This document shows, one piece after another, positions 1-8,313 of a DNA stretch of 40,015 nucleotides. The stretch comes from an uncultured Lachnospiraceae bacterium (GTDB lineage Bacteria > Bacillota > Clostridia > Lachnospirales > Lachnospiraceae): NCBI GenBank assembly GCA_947629525.1, contig CANREB010000021.1:1-40015 (forward strand), read 5' to 3'. Numbering within the stretch: the stretch's first letter is position 1; each line of letters opens with the position of its first letter. Below the pieces are notes generated by a model that was not told the DNA's origin, did no database searches, and was given only the letters and a program-made list of their open reading frames with translations. Position numbers and translations under genes: made by a program.

Positions 1-2
1 GT

Positions 3-77
3 AAAAAGTGGGGGATTTTATAAAAAATGGAATCTGGAAGCCTATAGAAGGGGGCTTAGAGATTCCGAGAGATTATA
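3..77 (+). repeat. 75-bp hairpin repeat, copy 1
   Basis: The block begins AAAAAGTGGGGGATTTTA (3-20), continues into a two-part stem GGAATCT (29-35) / AGATTCC (60-66) with inner AAGCC (38-42) / GGCTT (53-57), and ends GAGAGATTATA (67-77). A second copy of the same 75-bp length lies inverted at 29773-29847. Outer blocks and both stem arms are identical; the loop and internal bulges differ. Read on the minus strand this copy follows the metallophosphoesterase gene and its hairpin is followed by ATTTTTT, so it may act here as that gene's terminator. It is a dispersed palindromic repeat or an RNA element; the family is unknown to me. Confidence 0.7.
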
Positions 78-194
78 TATATCAGAAAATCATCAAGAAA
101 CCGACCCAAACCTGAACTTTTGTCGAAAAAGCCCTGATTTTGACACCGATATATGTATTATAGAATATTATTTCAAAAAAGTCCACATAAATTT

Positions 195-824
195 TTATGA
201 GTCTTTCATGCAAAGATTACGCCGCTTAAGATCACATTCTATCCATTCATCAAGCGTAAGCGGCTCATAATCCGAATACATGCAAAAGCAGTTGATCATA
301 TTGCAGGGGATATTGCGCGTTTCCCCTGCCGCGTCTGTCGCGTATGAAGCGCGCGTTATCTCCTGAAATTTTTCCACAAGCCGCTGATCCTGCGTATCGT
401 GAACATGACCATACAGCATATATGTCTTAGGTTCTCCGTTTTTGTCCCTGCAGTACTGACCGTTATAGCATATTATCGGGTAATGGCACAGCACTACCTT
501 TCGTCTGTTGTCAGACAATTCTTCATAAGGCTTGATCCATACAAAGCGGCTCAAATCAATATCCCTGCTCGATAAAAAGCCGTCATGATTTCCCTTTATC
601 AGATACAGACGCCCGTTAAGACAGTTTAAAAGTTCGTTTGTCTCTTTTCCTGTTCCGAATGACAGATCGCCGATAATGACCACTTCATCATTCTTCCGCA
701 CTTTATTATTCCACTTTTGTATGATATACCTGTTCATCTCACCGGCATCAGCAAACCCTCTTTTATCCATTTTATGGTTAAGAGCCTCATGGAAAAAATG
801 CAGATCCGCTATATAATATCTCAT
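195..824 (-). CDS. Calcineurin-like metallophosphoesterase
   Basis: A soluble 209-residue predicted phosphoesterase. It shows the family metal-binding motifs in order: D7-x-H9 at the N-terminus, GDLSFG (52-57), GNHD (78-81), H114 in CHYP, and GHVH (139-142). These residues normally bind two divalent metals that hydrolyse a phosphomono- or diester. The substrate cannot be read from the sequence. The gene starts 30 bp after the sensor-GGDEF gene with a GGAG Shine-Dalgarno, so the two are probably co-transcribed. A role in cyclic-nucleotide turnover is possible but is only inference from that neighbour. Confidence 0.9.
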   Translation of the reverse strand: MRYYIADLHFFHEALNHKMDKRGFADAGEMNRYIIQKWNNKVRKNDEVVIIGDLSFGTGKETNELLNCLNGRLYLIKGNHDGFLSSRDIDLSRFVWIKPYEELSDNRRKVVLCHYPIICYNGQYCRDKNGEPKTYMLYGHVHDTQDQRLVEKFQEITRASYATDAAGETRNIPCNMINCFCMYSDYEPLTLDEWIECDLKRRNLCMKDS

Positions 825-854
825 CTGATACTCCTGTCCGTCACTGTCCTGATA

Positions 855-2762
855 CTAATTAAAATTTTCCCTGTGCTGTATTTCCTTCATTGAGTACATA
901 GCCTCGTCCGCCTTTTTAAGGCAGTCATGAGGGTCAAGTTCCTCCTGCGGTCTTATCACAATAAAGCCTGCGCTGGCTTTAAGTTTGTATGGCAGTTCAA
1001 GTTCATTCGTTTTCATTTCAAGCCGCTTCATTATCTGCTCCACATACGATGTCACCTGCTGCTCATCCGTACATTCTCCTGCCGCCATAAATTCGTCTCC
1101 GCCATAACGCAGCACTATCCATTCAAGCGGAAGCACTTCCTTTAAAACACCCGCGACAGTGCATATCGCCAAATCACCATGGTAATGCCCGAATTTGTCG
1201 TTGATCACTTTCATTTTATTTATATCGGCAAATAAAAGCGCGCAGTTTTTCTCTTCATTGTGGCATCGTTCAAGAAGCGGATATGCCATTTTTTCGCATG
1301 CGGTGCGGTTGTAGAGGCTGGTCAGCGAATCGGTCACTGACATTCTCGCAAGCTCACTGTACATATCTTCCATTTTAAGGTTCTGCCTTACACGTTCAAG
1401 GTTTTGTCCCATATTTGTCATCCATGTACTCAGAGTGTAATCGTACAGCATGGGTATCTCATCGCCAAACACCACATATCCGTAATTTTCAGATTTCCAA
1501 TGAACAGAAAGCAGGATATAAAAACGATGCGATGTGCTGCTGCCGTCATAGCCCGGAACTAGTGACGCCGTCTCAAAAAGCTGACGCTCCATAAGCTGTC
1601 CGTCGCGCAATCCGCATATCAGGTCAGAACATCTGCTGTAGCTTCTTTGAGGAAGCACTTCATTATTTTTGAGCGATGAGAAAAAGCTGCTGTGCAGACA
1701 CAGATAAATCTCCTCGACCCCATAATCTTTCTGCCTCTTCCAAAAGTTTCCAAGCGTATAGTACAGTTCATTCTCTGTCCTTACTCCCGCCATATATTCT
1801 GCCATACTGCACATACGTCCGCCCAAAAACACATTATCCACAAGACGGTTATAGCCCATTTTGTTGCTCTCGCGCAATACCTCGATGGACTCCTTATTAG
1901 GCTGGCAACCGCAGCTTTCCGCAGGTACTGCTTTTGACGGTATCTGCTGCCACGCGTCAACTTCTTTTCCGTCAAGCTTATCGAGAAGATGCTGCATTCC
2001 CCTGTAACCTATATCGTCCCAGCTTCGGCTCACTGACGCGAGCATCGGTGAAAATGTGATTCCCGAATTTAATCTGTCAAATCCTGTCACAAGTATTTCA
2101 TGCGGCACATTAATACCTTTCTGCTCTAACACGGCGCATACTGCCATTGCCATTACATCATTGGCACACATTATCGCGTCAGGCAGATCCGTATGCAGAT
2201 CAAGCCATTTCTGCAGAGCTTCTTTTGCGGGATCATAGCTGAAATTTCCGCAGACTACGTTCTCAGGCAGAAGCTTCAAGCCTGACTTTTCCAAAGCGTC
2301 CTCAACTGCCTGTCTACGCGTATTGCTCTCCTGATTATCATCAGGTCCGCTCATAAAAAGAACGTTCCTGACATTATGTTCTTCTATCAGATGTGCGGTC
2401 ATCTCATACATTCCGCTGTAGTTGTCAGTGCCTATATAATCTATACCGTCTATCTCATACTCAAGACTTACGGCAGGAACATGTTTTTCGATTATGTTTC
2501 TGCTCAGAAAATCGATGACGGATTTGTAGTGAAGAGTATTTGCAAGTAAAACAGCCCCGTCAAATTCTTCGAGCCGCGGAAGATTAAATATACTTGTTTC
2601 GCCTGTTTTTAAAGTGCTTTCAGCGTCATCACTCGAAGAATAGTCCACAAACAGAAAAACATCCGCATTATTTTCTTCAGCGCATTTGCGTATGCCTTTG
2701 ATAACGATCTTCAAGTATTCGTTACTCCAGCCGTTTCCAAATACTGCTATTTTCCTTTTCAT
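855..2762 (-). CDS. LacI-type ligand-binding domain / GGDEF diguanylate cyclase
   Basis: This 635-residue protein joins a periplasmic-binding-protein-like domain of the LacI type (about residues 1-285, without the DNA-binding helix-turn-helix) to a middle segment of unknown fold and a C-terminal GGDEF domain (about 470-635; RYGGDEF with GGDEF at 554-558). The intact GGDEF signature predicts synthesis of cyclic di-GMP from two GTP. The RxxD inhibitory site expected five residues before GGDEF is absent, so product inhibition through that site is unlikely. No signal peptide or membrane segment is seen, so the sensor should bind an intracellular small molecule, perhaps a sugar. The start is set by AGGGGG before the ATG and by a good promoter at 2794-2822. 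The metallophosphoesterase gene follows. Confidence 0.88.
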   Translation of the reverse strand: MKRKIAVFGNGWSNEYLKIVIKGIRKCAEENNADVFLFVDYSSSDDAESTLKTGETSIFNLPRLEEFDGAVLLANTLHYKSVIDFLSRNIIEKHVPAVSLEYEIDGIDYIGTDNYSGMYEMTAHLIEEHNVRNVLFMSGPDDNQESNTRRQAVEDALEKSGLKLLPENVVCGNFSYDPAKEALQKWLDLHTDLPDAIMCANDVMAMAVCAVLEQKGINVPHEILVTGFDRLNSGITFSPMLASVSRSWDDIGYRGMQHLLDKLDGKEVDAWQQIPSKAVPAESCGCQPNKESIEVLRESNKMGYNRLVDNVFLGGRMCSMAEYMAGVRTENELYYTLGNFWKRQKDYGVEEIYLCLHSSFFSSLKNNEVLPQRSYSRCSDLICGLRDGQLMERQLFETASLVPGYDGSSTSHRFYILLSVHWKSENYGYVVFGDEIPMLYDYTLSTWMTNMGQNLERVRQNLKMEDMYSELARMSVTDSLTSLYNRTACEKMAYPLLERCHNEEKNCALLFADINKMKVINDKFGHYHGDLAICTVAGVLKEVLPLEWIVLRYGGDEFMAAGECTDEQQVTSYVEQIMKRLEMKTNELELPYKLKASAGFIVIRPQEELDPHDCLKKADEAMYSMKEIQHRENFN

Positions 2763-2793
2763 ATGAATATCCCCCTATGTATTCTTACTTACA

Positions 2794-2822
2794 ATAGTAT
2801 ATTAGATTTCATATATTTGCAA
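2794..2822 (-). promoter_or_regulatory. Sigma-A promoter of the sensor-GGDEF gene
   Basis: On the minus strand: -35 TTGCAA (2817-2822), 17-bp spacer, -10 TACTAT (2794-2799). It lies about 30 bp upstream of the start codon at 2762 and separates this unit from the ABC operon upstream. Confidence 0.7.
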
Positions 2823-2840
2823 CAACTGTATGGTTTTTTG

Positions 2841-4898
2841 TCATAACATTCGGTCAATTACAGCAAGCAACGTGATTATGCCTGCCGCTATCCCAAGCAT
2901 TACCGGCTGTAATATCGTTATTGCAGATGTAATGATACGGTTACGTTTATAAAAACGATTTTTCCTGATATCGGTCAAAGTCTGCATTATTCCCTGCCCT
3001 GCGCACAAAAGCACTCCCGCTGATACAGCGTACCAAACCGGAAACGTGACATGTGCTTTATCTTTATCAATACTGCTTTCGACTGCGCCTACATGCCTTA
3101 TGTCAAGGCTGAAAGTCGTTTTGCCTGTTGTGTGCGCTTTCAGTGCGTTATAAATGTCTTCTTCTGTCTGATCTTCAAAGCCTGTATGACCTGTAATATA
3201 ATCCGTGAACCACGAATATGCCGTTTTTTCAAAGAGTATGCTATAGAGGACTTCATCGACCACACGTGATGCCACTGCATCACCGTCTTCATAAACTGTG
3301 ATCTGATCTTCTGGCAATTCCTGCGGCAGGACGTAACCGCACTCTGCATCCCCTGAAAGTACAAGTCTTTTCACTTCGTCCTCATTTTCGCATGTAACAA
3401 AGTCCACAAGCCCCTCATGCGCTGCAAGCCCGTCCTCAAATACGCCTTTCTCATCGTACACAGCCGCCGGTATATATGTCCGTGAATTTCTCTCCGCCGA
3501 TGCCACTGCCGCGGATATGATCACTGTAGCAGACAGGCATACCCACAAGCTTTTTTGGTAAATGAGCCGTTTGAACAATATGATGAAAAACGGCGTTTTA
3601 AATGACATATGTGTCATCTTGCGCAAAGTTTCCGTATCTTCCTCATTTCCAAGCCAGAACATTGTAGCCCAAGTTATGGCAAAGCACAGTATGCTCCACA
3701 GCAAAAGCCCCGCAATAATCTCAGGAAATCTCTCCATATTACCTGTAAAAAGCATAGTAAATCCCCTACGCATATATGAAACCGGAAGATATTTTCCTAC
3801 ATTGGCGATTGCCTCGGGTAAAAGCGCCGAAGGGATAAAACACCCCGACATATACCCTTGAAATACCGCTGACATGCCAAACTGTACAAGTGCTCCATGT
3901 GCCTCTTTTACAAGCTGATATATAAATTGTACATAAACTGACGTAAACAACAGGCAGGCAAAAATCACCGCTAAGAGCTGTGCAGCATTTTCATCCGAAA
4001 ACGCATATGACAAAAACTTATTGACGGCAGGAAGCGCTGGCAGCAGAAGCGGTAATATCAATATAATCAAAAGCAGCGGTATCATAGCCATAACGCGGCT
4101 TAAAAGCTGCACGGCATACGGCACGCCCACACGCCGTTTTATCATTCTCTGCTGCAGCCTTGAACACTTGCAGAAATCGCCGAAAAGTACGCCCGCCATA
4201 AGCATGCAGAGCGCCATAAACGCTCCCGCATAATACACGGCATAACTGTTGTTTTCCGTGGCAGACAACAGCTTTCTTTTAAAAAGCTTCTCCCTGTTTC
4301 CCACCTGATTTAGGTTAAAACGGTTTATATCATCATACACAGACTGTATCTGTTCACTGCTGTATGAGCCGCCGCTTAGATCCGCGGCAGCATAAATCTG
4401 CGCCTGGGCTGTCTGCAGCATACCTACAGCCGCATTTGCAAGTTCTTCAAAAATCCTGCTTCCGGTAACACCTTCGCCTGTATTTGGCGGCAGATAAAGC
4501 ACGGCAGGCGTATTACTCCCCGAGAGGATTTCGCCGACTACATTCTCAGGCAGTACTATAAGCGCCGAAAGCCCGCCCTCTTCAAGTTTTCTTTTCCCAT
4601 CGTCGAGTGTGGTTTTTTCAAGACTGCACAGGCTTTTTACCGACTCCATGCTTTCCACATATGAAACGGCAAGCCTTGTTATCATATCATCGTCGGCAGC
4701 GTACCCTATCCTGACTTTCGGTTCTCTGCCATCACTTACGGTTTTTTCTGACGCGTAAAAAGCAATCATACCTATTGCTGCCAAAAGTATCACTGCCGGT
4801 ACAACTGCCTTTTTCAAAACAACGGGCAGCATCGATACTGCCCGTTTGTATTCTGTTTTCAGCCAGATCAAATTACTCATAAAACTATTATCCCGCAT
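2841..4898 (-). CDS. ABC-2 type permease with two fused modules
   Basis: A 685-residue membrane protein. The first module (about 1-420) has an N-terminal membrane helix (about 28-48), an extracytoplasmic region to about 215, then a cluster of five or six membrane helices. A second, shorter ABC-2-like module follows: a membrane helix near 445-465, an extracytoplasmic stretch, and two final helices (about 625-680). This resembles two ABC-2/YhgE-like permease halves joined in one chain, so one polypeptide could supply the whole membrane part of an exporter. Its start overlaps the stop of the preceding gene (TAATG), implying translational coupling. The cognate ATPase is two genes upstream. The substrate is unknown. 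Confidence 0.75.
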   Translation of the reverse strand: MRDNSFMSNLIWLKTEYKRAVSMLPVVLKKAVVPAVILLAAIGMIAFYASEKTVSDGREPKVRIGYAADDDMITRLAVSYVESMESVKSLCSLEKTTLDDGKRKLEEGGLSALIVLPENVVGEILSGSNTPAVLYLPPNTGEGVTGSRIFEELANAAVGMLQTAQAQIYAAADLSGGSYSSEQIQSVYDDINRFNLNQVGNREKLFKRKLLSATENNSYAVYYAGAFMALCMLMAGVLFGDFCKCSRLQQRMIKRRVGVPYAVQLLSRVMAMIPLLLIILILPLLLPALPAVNKFLSYAFSDENAAQLLAVIFACLLFTSVYVQFIYQLVKEAHGALVQFGMSAVFQGYMSGCFIPSALLPEAIANVGKYLPVSYMRRGFTMLFTGNMERFPEIIAGLLLWSILCFAITWATMFWLGNEEDTETLRKMTHMSFKTPFFIILFKRLIYQKSLWVCLSATVIISAAVASAERNSRTYIPAAVYDEKGVFEDGLAAHEGLVDFVTCENEDEVKRLVLSGDAECGYVLPQELPEDQITVYEDGDAVASRVVDEVLYSILFEKTAYSWFTDYITGHTGFEDQTEEDIYNALKAHTTGKTTFSLDIRHVGAVESSIDKDKAHVTFPVWYAVSAGVLLCAGQGIMQTLTDIRKNRFYKRNRIITSAITILQPVMLGIAAGIITLLAVIDRML

Positions 4899-6454
4899 TA
4901 ATAGTAATAAGTGTCTCCCAAATCATAAATAAGTCCGTAAATGTCTTCCTGCGTCATATCAAATAAATCTACTGCATTTTCGGGTATCTCTATCTTTCCA
5001 TCAAACGGCTCAGTCATAACGCTTCCCGTCATAAGCAGCAAATCCTCACCGTCAAAGCTTAGTGCAAGATCGTCCAGTTCAACGGTATAACCCTCACCTT
5101 TCACGACATCAGTAAATGCGCCGTCTGCCTTAAGTGTAATGTCCTCGCCGTCAGATACGATCGAAACACCTACATCAAAAGAGTCATCCGTATAGTTCCA
5201 CTTATTCTGAATGTTAAACTCAATGACCGCATCCGTGTTTTCGGACTTATCGACATCGTTATCATAAAATCCAAGGCTTATATCCTGAGCATACTGCTCA
5301 TCTGCCACTTCCGCCGTCCTGTCCAGAATAATGCTTATTCCGTCGCCGTCATCCGTGCCAAAGCCAAATTTTGCCTTTGTACTGTCAAGCGTGCGGTCAA
5401 CGCCCATAAAATCAATAGAAAACTCACAATGATCAGATCCGTCAGACATCGCCGTTTTGTCAGACATTATCTGCCTGATGTGTCCTTCTTTGTCAAAATA
5501 CACATTTATAACAACGTCTTCATCAAATTTCATTCCAAGCAGTTCATCCATAAAACTGTCTATTTCATCTTTATAATCTTCATAGCTGTAATCATATTCG
5601 TCATATGCGGACACAGCGTTTTTTATCGTGTTAAGGTAATAATCGCTCTGCATGATATCGTTCTTGGAATTTTCAATAAAAGCGTTTATATCATCTTTTG
5701 CCACAGTCAGCGTAATGCCGCTGCATTCTATAGTCTTTTCCCCCGCCTCAAGCTTCTTTTTCTCTTTTAACCTGCCGTACTGTACCGTACCTTTAAGTTC
5801 TTCGCATCGATGTATAAGCGCTTTTGCAAGTTCTGCTTCCTCACTCTGCATATCAAACAGTTCGAGACTGTAATCATCGGATATAGTCTCGCCGCCTATA
5901 ATATCACGCCATGCGGAATTGTTGTAATCCTCGGCAAGCGTTGCCAAATCAATGCTGTATACTTCATCGGAAAGAAGCGGAACGCTCAAATATATGAGAT
6001 CATCGTCAAGCGTAACATCCGCTATGGACATACTAAAACCTGACATACCCGCCTTTACGTTAAACTGCCCCTGCCTGTCCTCAGAAGACGAAACACCGTC
6101 GATCTCTATATTGACATTTTCAAGTTCTTCCACGTCAGGCATGGTAAGCGATAAATCGATATTTAAATGCGACGGCTGCTCACTGTTTCTTCGCGCCAGT
6201 GACTTAAAGTCGATTTTCTCCGCTATCGAAGCAGTGTAGCCGATCATTTCCGTTGAAATGTTCTCCATTCCCGCCTTGAACATATCTTCCGGATCTTTGC
6301 TTCCGGCACCTTTTATGGCGACTGCCGCGATCCCTATCACAAGCACTGCCGCCAATGCGGCGATAACACCGATTATTATACCTGCTTTGCCGTTATTCGG
6401 TTTCTGATACTGCTGTACATTTTCCGTTATATTATTATTATTATTTTCCTCCAC
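4898..6454 (-). CDS. Single-pass membrane-anchored protein of unknown function
   Basis: 518 residues. A short polar, Asn-rich N-terminus is followed by one strongly hydrophobic helix (about 24-46) and a long acidic region predicted to lie outside the membrane. There is no lipobox and I recognise no catalytic motif; overall it resembles the membrane-anchored beta-rich unknowns common in Lachnospiraceae. The gene overlaps the ATPase gene at its start by 14 bp and shares TAATG with the permease at its end, so it is probably an accessory part of the same ABC system. Poly-Asn codons (AATAATAATAAT) lie right after the start. Confidence 0.7.
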   Translation of the reverse strand: MEENNNNNITENVQQYQKPNNGKAGIIIGVIAALAAVLVIGIAAVAIKGAGSKDPEDMFKAGMENISTEMIGYTASIAEKIDFKSLARRNSEQPSHLNIDLSLTMPDVEELENVNIEIDGVSSSEDRQGQFNVKAGMSGFSMSIADVTLDDDLIYLSVPLLSDEVYSIDLATLAEDYNNSAWRDIIGGETISDDYSLELFDMQSEEAELAKALIHRCEELKGTVQYGRLKEKKKLEAGEKTIECSGITLTVAKDDINAFIENSKNDIMQSDYYLNTIKNAVSAYDEYDYSYEDYKDEIDSFMDELLGMKFDEDVVINVYFDKEGHIRQIMSDKTAMSDGSDHCEFSIDFMGVDRTLDSTKAKFGFGTDDGDGISIILDRTAEVADEQYAQDISLGFYDNDVDKSENTDAVIEFNIQNKWNYTDDSFDVGVSIVSDGEDITLKADGAFTDVVKGEGYTVELDDLALSFDGEDLLLMTGSVMTEPFDGKIEIPENAVDLFDMTQEDIYGLIYDLGDTYYY

Positions 6455-7142
6455 TTTTCATATCTCCCTTTGCTCTGATTTCATTTAACAGTGCTTCACC
6501 CCGCAGGCTTATGTCTGTCTCCCGGCATCTGCCGCCTTTGAGGGCATATATTTTATCGCATATGTCAAGGTCGCTCTCTTCATGTGTTGCCATCACGACC
6601 GTTCCGCCGCGCTGCTTATATGAGACGAGATACTTTCTTATCTCATCCTTTCCGAATAAATCGAGTGCCGCGCACGGCTCATCAAGTATCAGGACAGGCG
6701 GTTTTCCGCCCAGAGCGCATGCAATGCTCACACGCTTCTTCATCCCGCCCGATAAGCGCCCCGCTTTCATGCCAAGCATACCGCCAATGCCAAATTCTTT
6801 CAAAAATCCGCTGTTTAGCCCGCGTTCAAGCACAGCGCCGTCACGATACCATATAAGAAGATTATCCCTGACGCTTAGTTCCGGGATAAGATTGCTTTCC
6901 TGCGGCACATAACCTGTATATTTTTTAAAAAGCTTCTTATCCGCACGGCATCCGTCAAAAAAGATATCCCCGCTTTTTGCATCGCGCAGTCCCGACAAGA
7001 TATTTAACAGCGTTGACTTACCGCATCCGTTGGCTCCGACGATGCCCACGCACTGCCCTGCGTCCGCTGATATACCGGCACCGTCCAGCACAAGCTTTCT
7101 GCCATATGAACTTACTATGCCGGACGCCACAATACGCTCCAT
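6441..7142 (-). CDS. ABC transporter ATP-binding protein
   Basis: A 233-residue nucleotide-binding subunit. Walker A is GANGCGKS (36-43), the ABC signature LSGG is at 130-133, Walker B with catalytic Glu is LILDEP (about 151-156), and the H-loop lies in MATHEE. It should dimerise and drive the ABC-2 permease encoded two genes downstream. A GGGAG ribosome site precedes the ATG. The gene starts 12 bp after the Rep_3-type gene and overlaps the following gene by 14 bp, placing all four genes in one transcript. The substrate is unknown; the layout suggests export rather than import because no solute-binding protein is present. Confidence 0.93.
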   Translation of the reverse strand: MERIVASGIVSSYGRKLVLDGAGISADAGQCVGIVGANGCGKSTLLNILSGLRDAKSGDIFFDGCRADKKLFKKYTGYVPQESNLIPELSVRDNLLIWYRDGAVLERGLNSGFLKEFGIGGMLGMKAGRLSGGMKKRVSIACALGGKPPVLILDEPCAALDLFGKDEIRKYLVSYKQRGGTVVMATHEESDLDICDKIYALKGGRCRETDISLRGEALLNEIRAKGDMKSGGK

Positions 7143-7154
7143 ATACAGCTCCCA

Positions 7155-8222
7155 TCATTTATTTGACAATATCTGTTTCTCAAGTTCCTCAAAATCCATC
7201 TGTGAATATGAGCTGTTTATATTATCTGCCTTATCGGCGCTCCTGTTTTCATTATAGCCGTTCTTAAGCAGTGTCAGCACATACCCTACTTTATTACCGA
7301 CGTTTTTCTTAATTGTATATGTAAGTATTTCAAAAAGCTGCTCACGCGTGCGCTTGTTTGCCTTCGCCGTGCGTATGATGTCCCTTGCTTCCTTAAGACT
7401 GCAGTCGATTACGTCAATGATCTCCTGTTCTTCCTCGCTTGCGATAATTGTTCTTCCGTCTTTTTCGATAGTTTCATACTCTATTACCGTCTTGTTGCGT
7501 TTAAGCTTTTTCACTTTGAAACGCACGGCGCCGATACTCCTTTGTCCGCTCGGCAGCTTCTCATAGACGAGTTCATACTCAAACGCTATATCGGTGTTGC
7601 CGTTTATCTCCTCATAAGGCTTATCAAGTATCTCGCGCTTAACATTCCCGTTGGCATACGAGTCAGGTATCTTCATCATCTTTCTAAGCTCGTCAAATGA
7701 TATCGTAAACGTACCGCCGTTAAAATTTTCTTTGTCTTTAAGAAGATAGTAGAGTCTTTTTGAGTATTTTTTTGTCAGGTTAAGCGGATATTCGATACGG
7801 TAGTAGGCTCCCTGCTTTGCCGACATGATCATCTCTTTTACCTCGGGATGAAGGTCGAGTACTATCTTGCTGCGCCCTTCGTCGCCGCGTTTTTTCTGAT
7901 ACTTTATCTTGCTGAACCACGGATAATAGATATCCGTTCCCTCATCTTCCTTAAGGCGGAAACCAAGCCCTTCAAATTTTTTTACAGCCTTTTGTAAATA
8001 TGAATAAGCGTTGGACTCATCCTGAAGATTGTAAAGATGCTTAACATCCGCAATATTGATCTCATATCGGGTGTTCTCCTCGGTATCGTCGCCTTCGCCT
8101 ACTATCCCAAGCAGGATGTCAAGAATATCATTCTGCCTGCGGTCAAGATCATATCTTGCTTCTATGATAGTCTGCGGTCTGAAAGCAACCTCTGTGCCAC
8201 CCCTTTTTTTCTTACGATTCAT
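7155..8222 (-). CDS. Rep_3-type (RepB-like) replication initiator protein
   Basis: 355 residues, resembling plasmid initiators of the Rep_3 family, which use two winged-helix domains to bind iterons and open origins. The first winged-helix region covers about 20-135 and the second about 140-250, with the typical block around residues 150-165 (LTKKYSKRLYYLL). A basic and acidic C-terminal tail of about 100 residues follows. No iterons or AT-rich origin repeats are visible in the 90 bp upstream or near the gene. Surrounding genes (spoIIID, folD) are chromosomal, so this is either a domesticated plasmid gene or a chromosomal relative with a regulatory role. It is the first gene of the ABC operon, 12 bp before the ATPase gene. 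Confidence 0.8.
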   Translation of the reverse strand: MNRKKKRGGTEVAFRPQTIIEARYDLDRRQNDILDILLGIVGEGDDTEENTRYEINIADVKHLYNLQDESNAYSYLQKAVKKFEGLGFRLKEDEGTDIYYPWFSKIKYQKKRGDEGRSKIVLDLHPEVKEMIMSAKQGAYYRIEYPLNLTKKYSKRLYYLLKDKENFNGGTFTISFDELRKMMKIPDSYANGNVKREILDKPYEEINGNTDIAFEYELVYEKLPSGQRSIGAVRFKVKKLKRNKTVIEYETIEKDGRTIIASEEEQEIIDVIDCSLKEARDIIRTAKANKRTREQLFEILTYTIKKNVGNKVGYVLTLLKNGYNENRSADKADNINSSYSQMDFEELEKQILSNK

Positions 8223-8313
8223 ATTCTCCCTCTATTTCTGCGAATAAACAGCCTTTATACGGCATTACAATTTTCATGATAATCTAAAATCAAATTAAAG
8301 GCAATTGTTTTTT

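Noticed and set aside
8223..8313. Plasmid origin with iterons next to the Rep_3-type gene
   Set aside because: No repeated 15-22 bp units or DnaA-box cluster can be seen there or just inside the gene.
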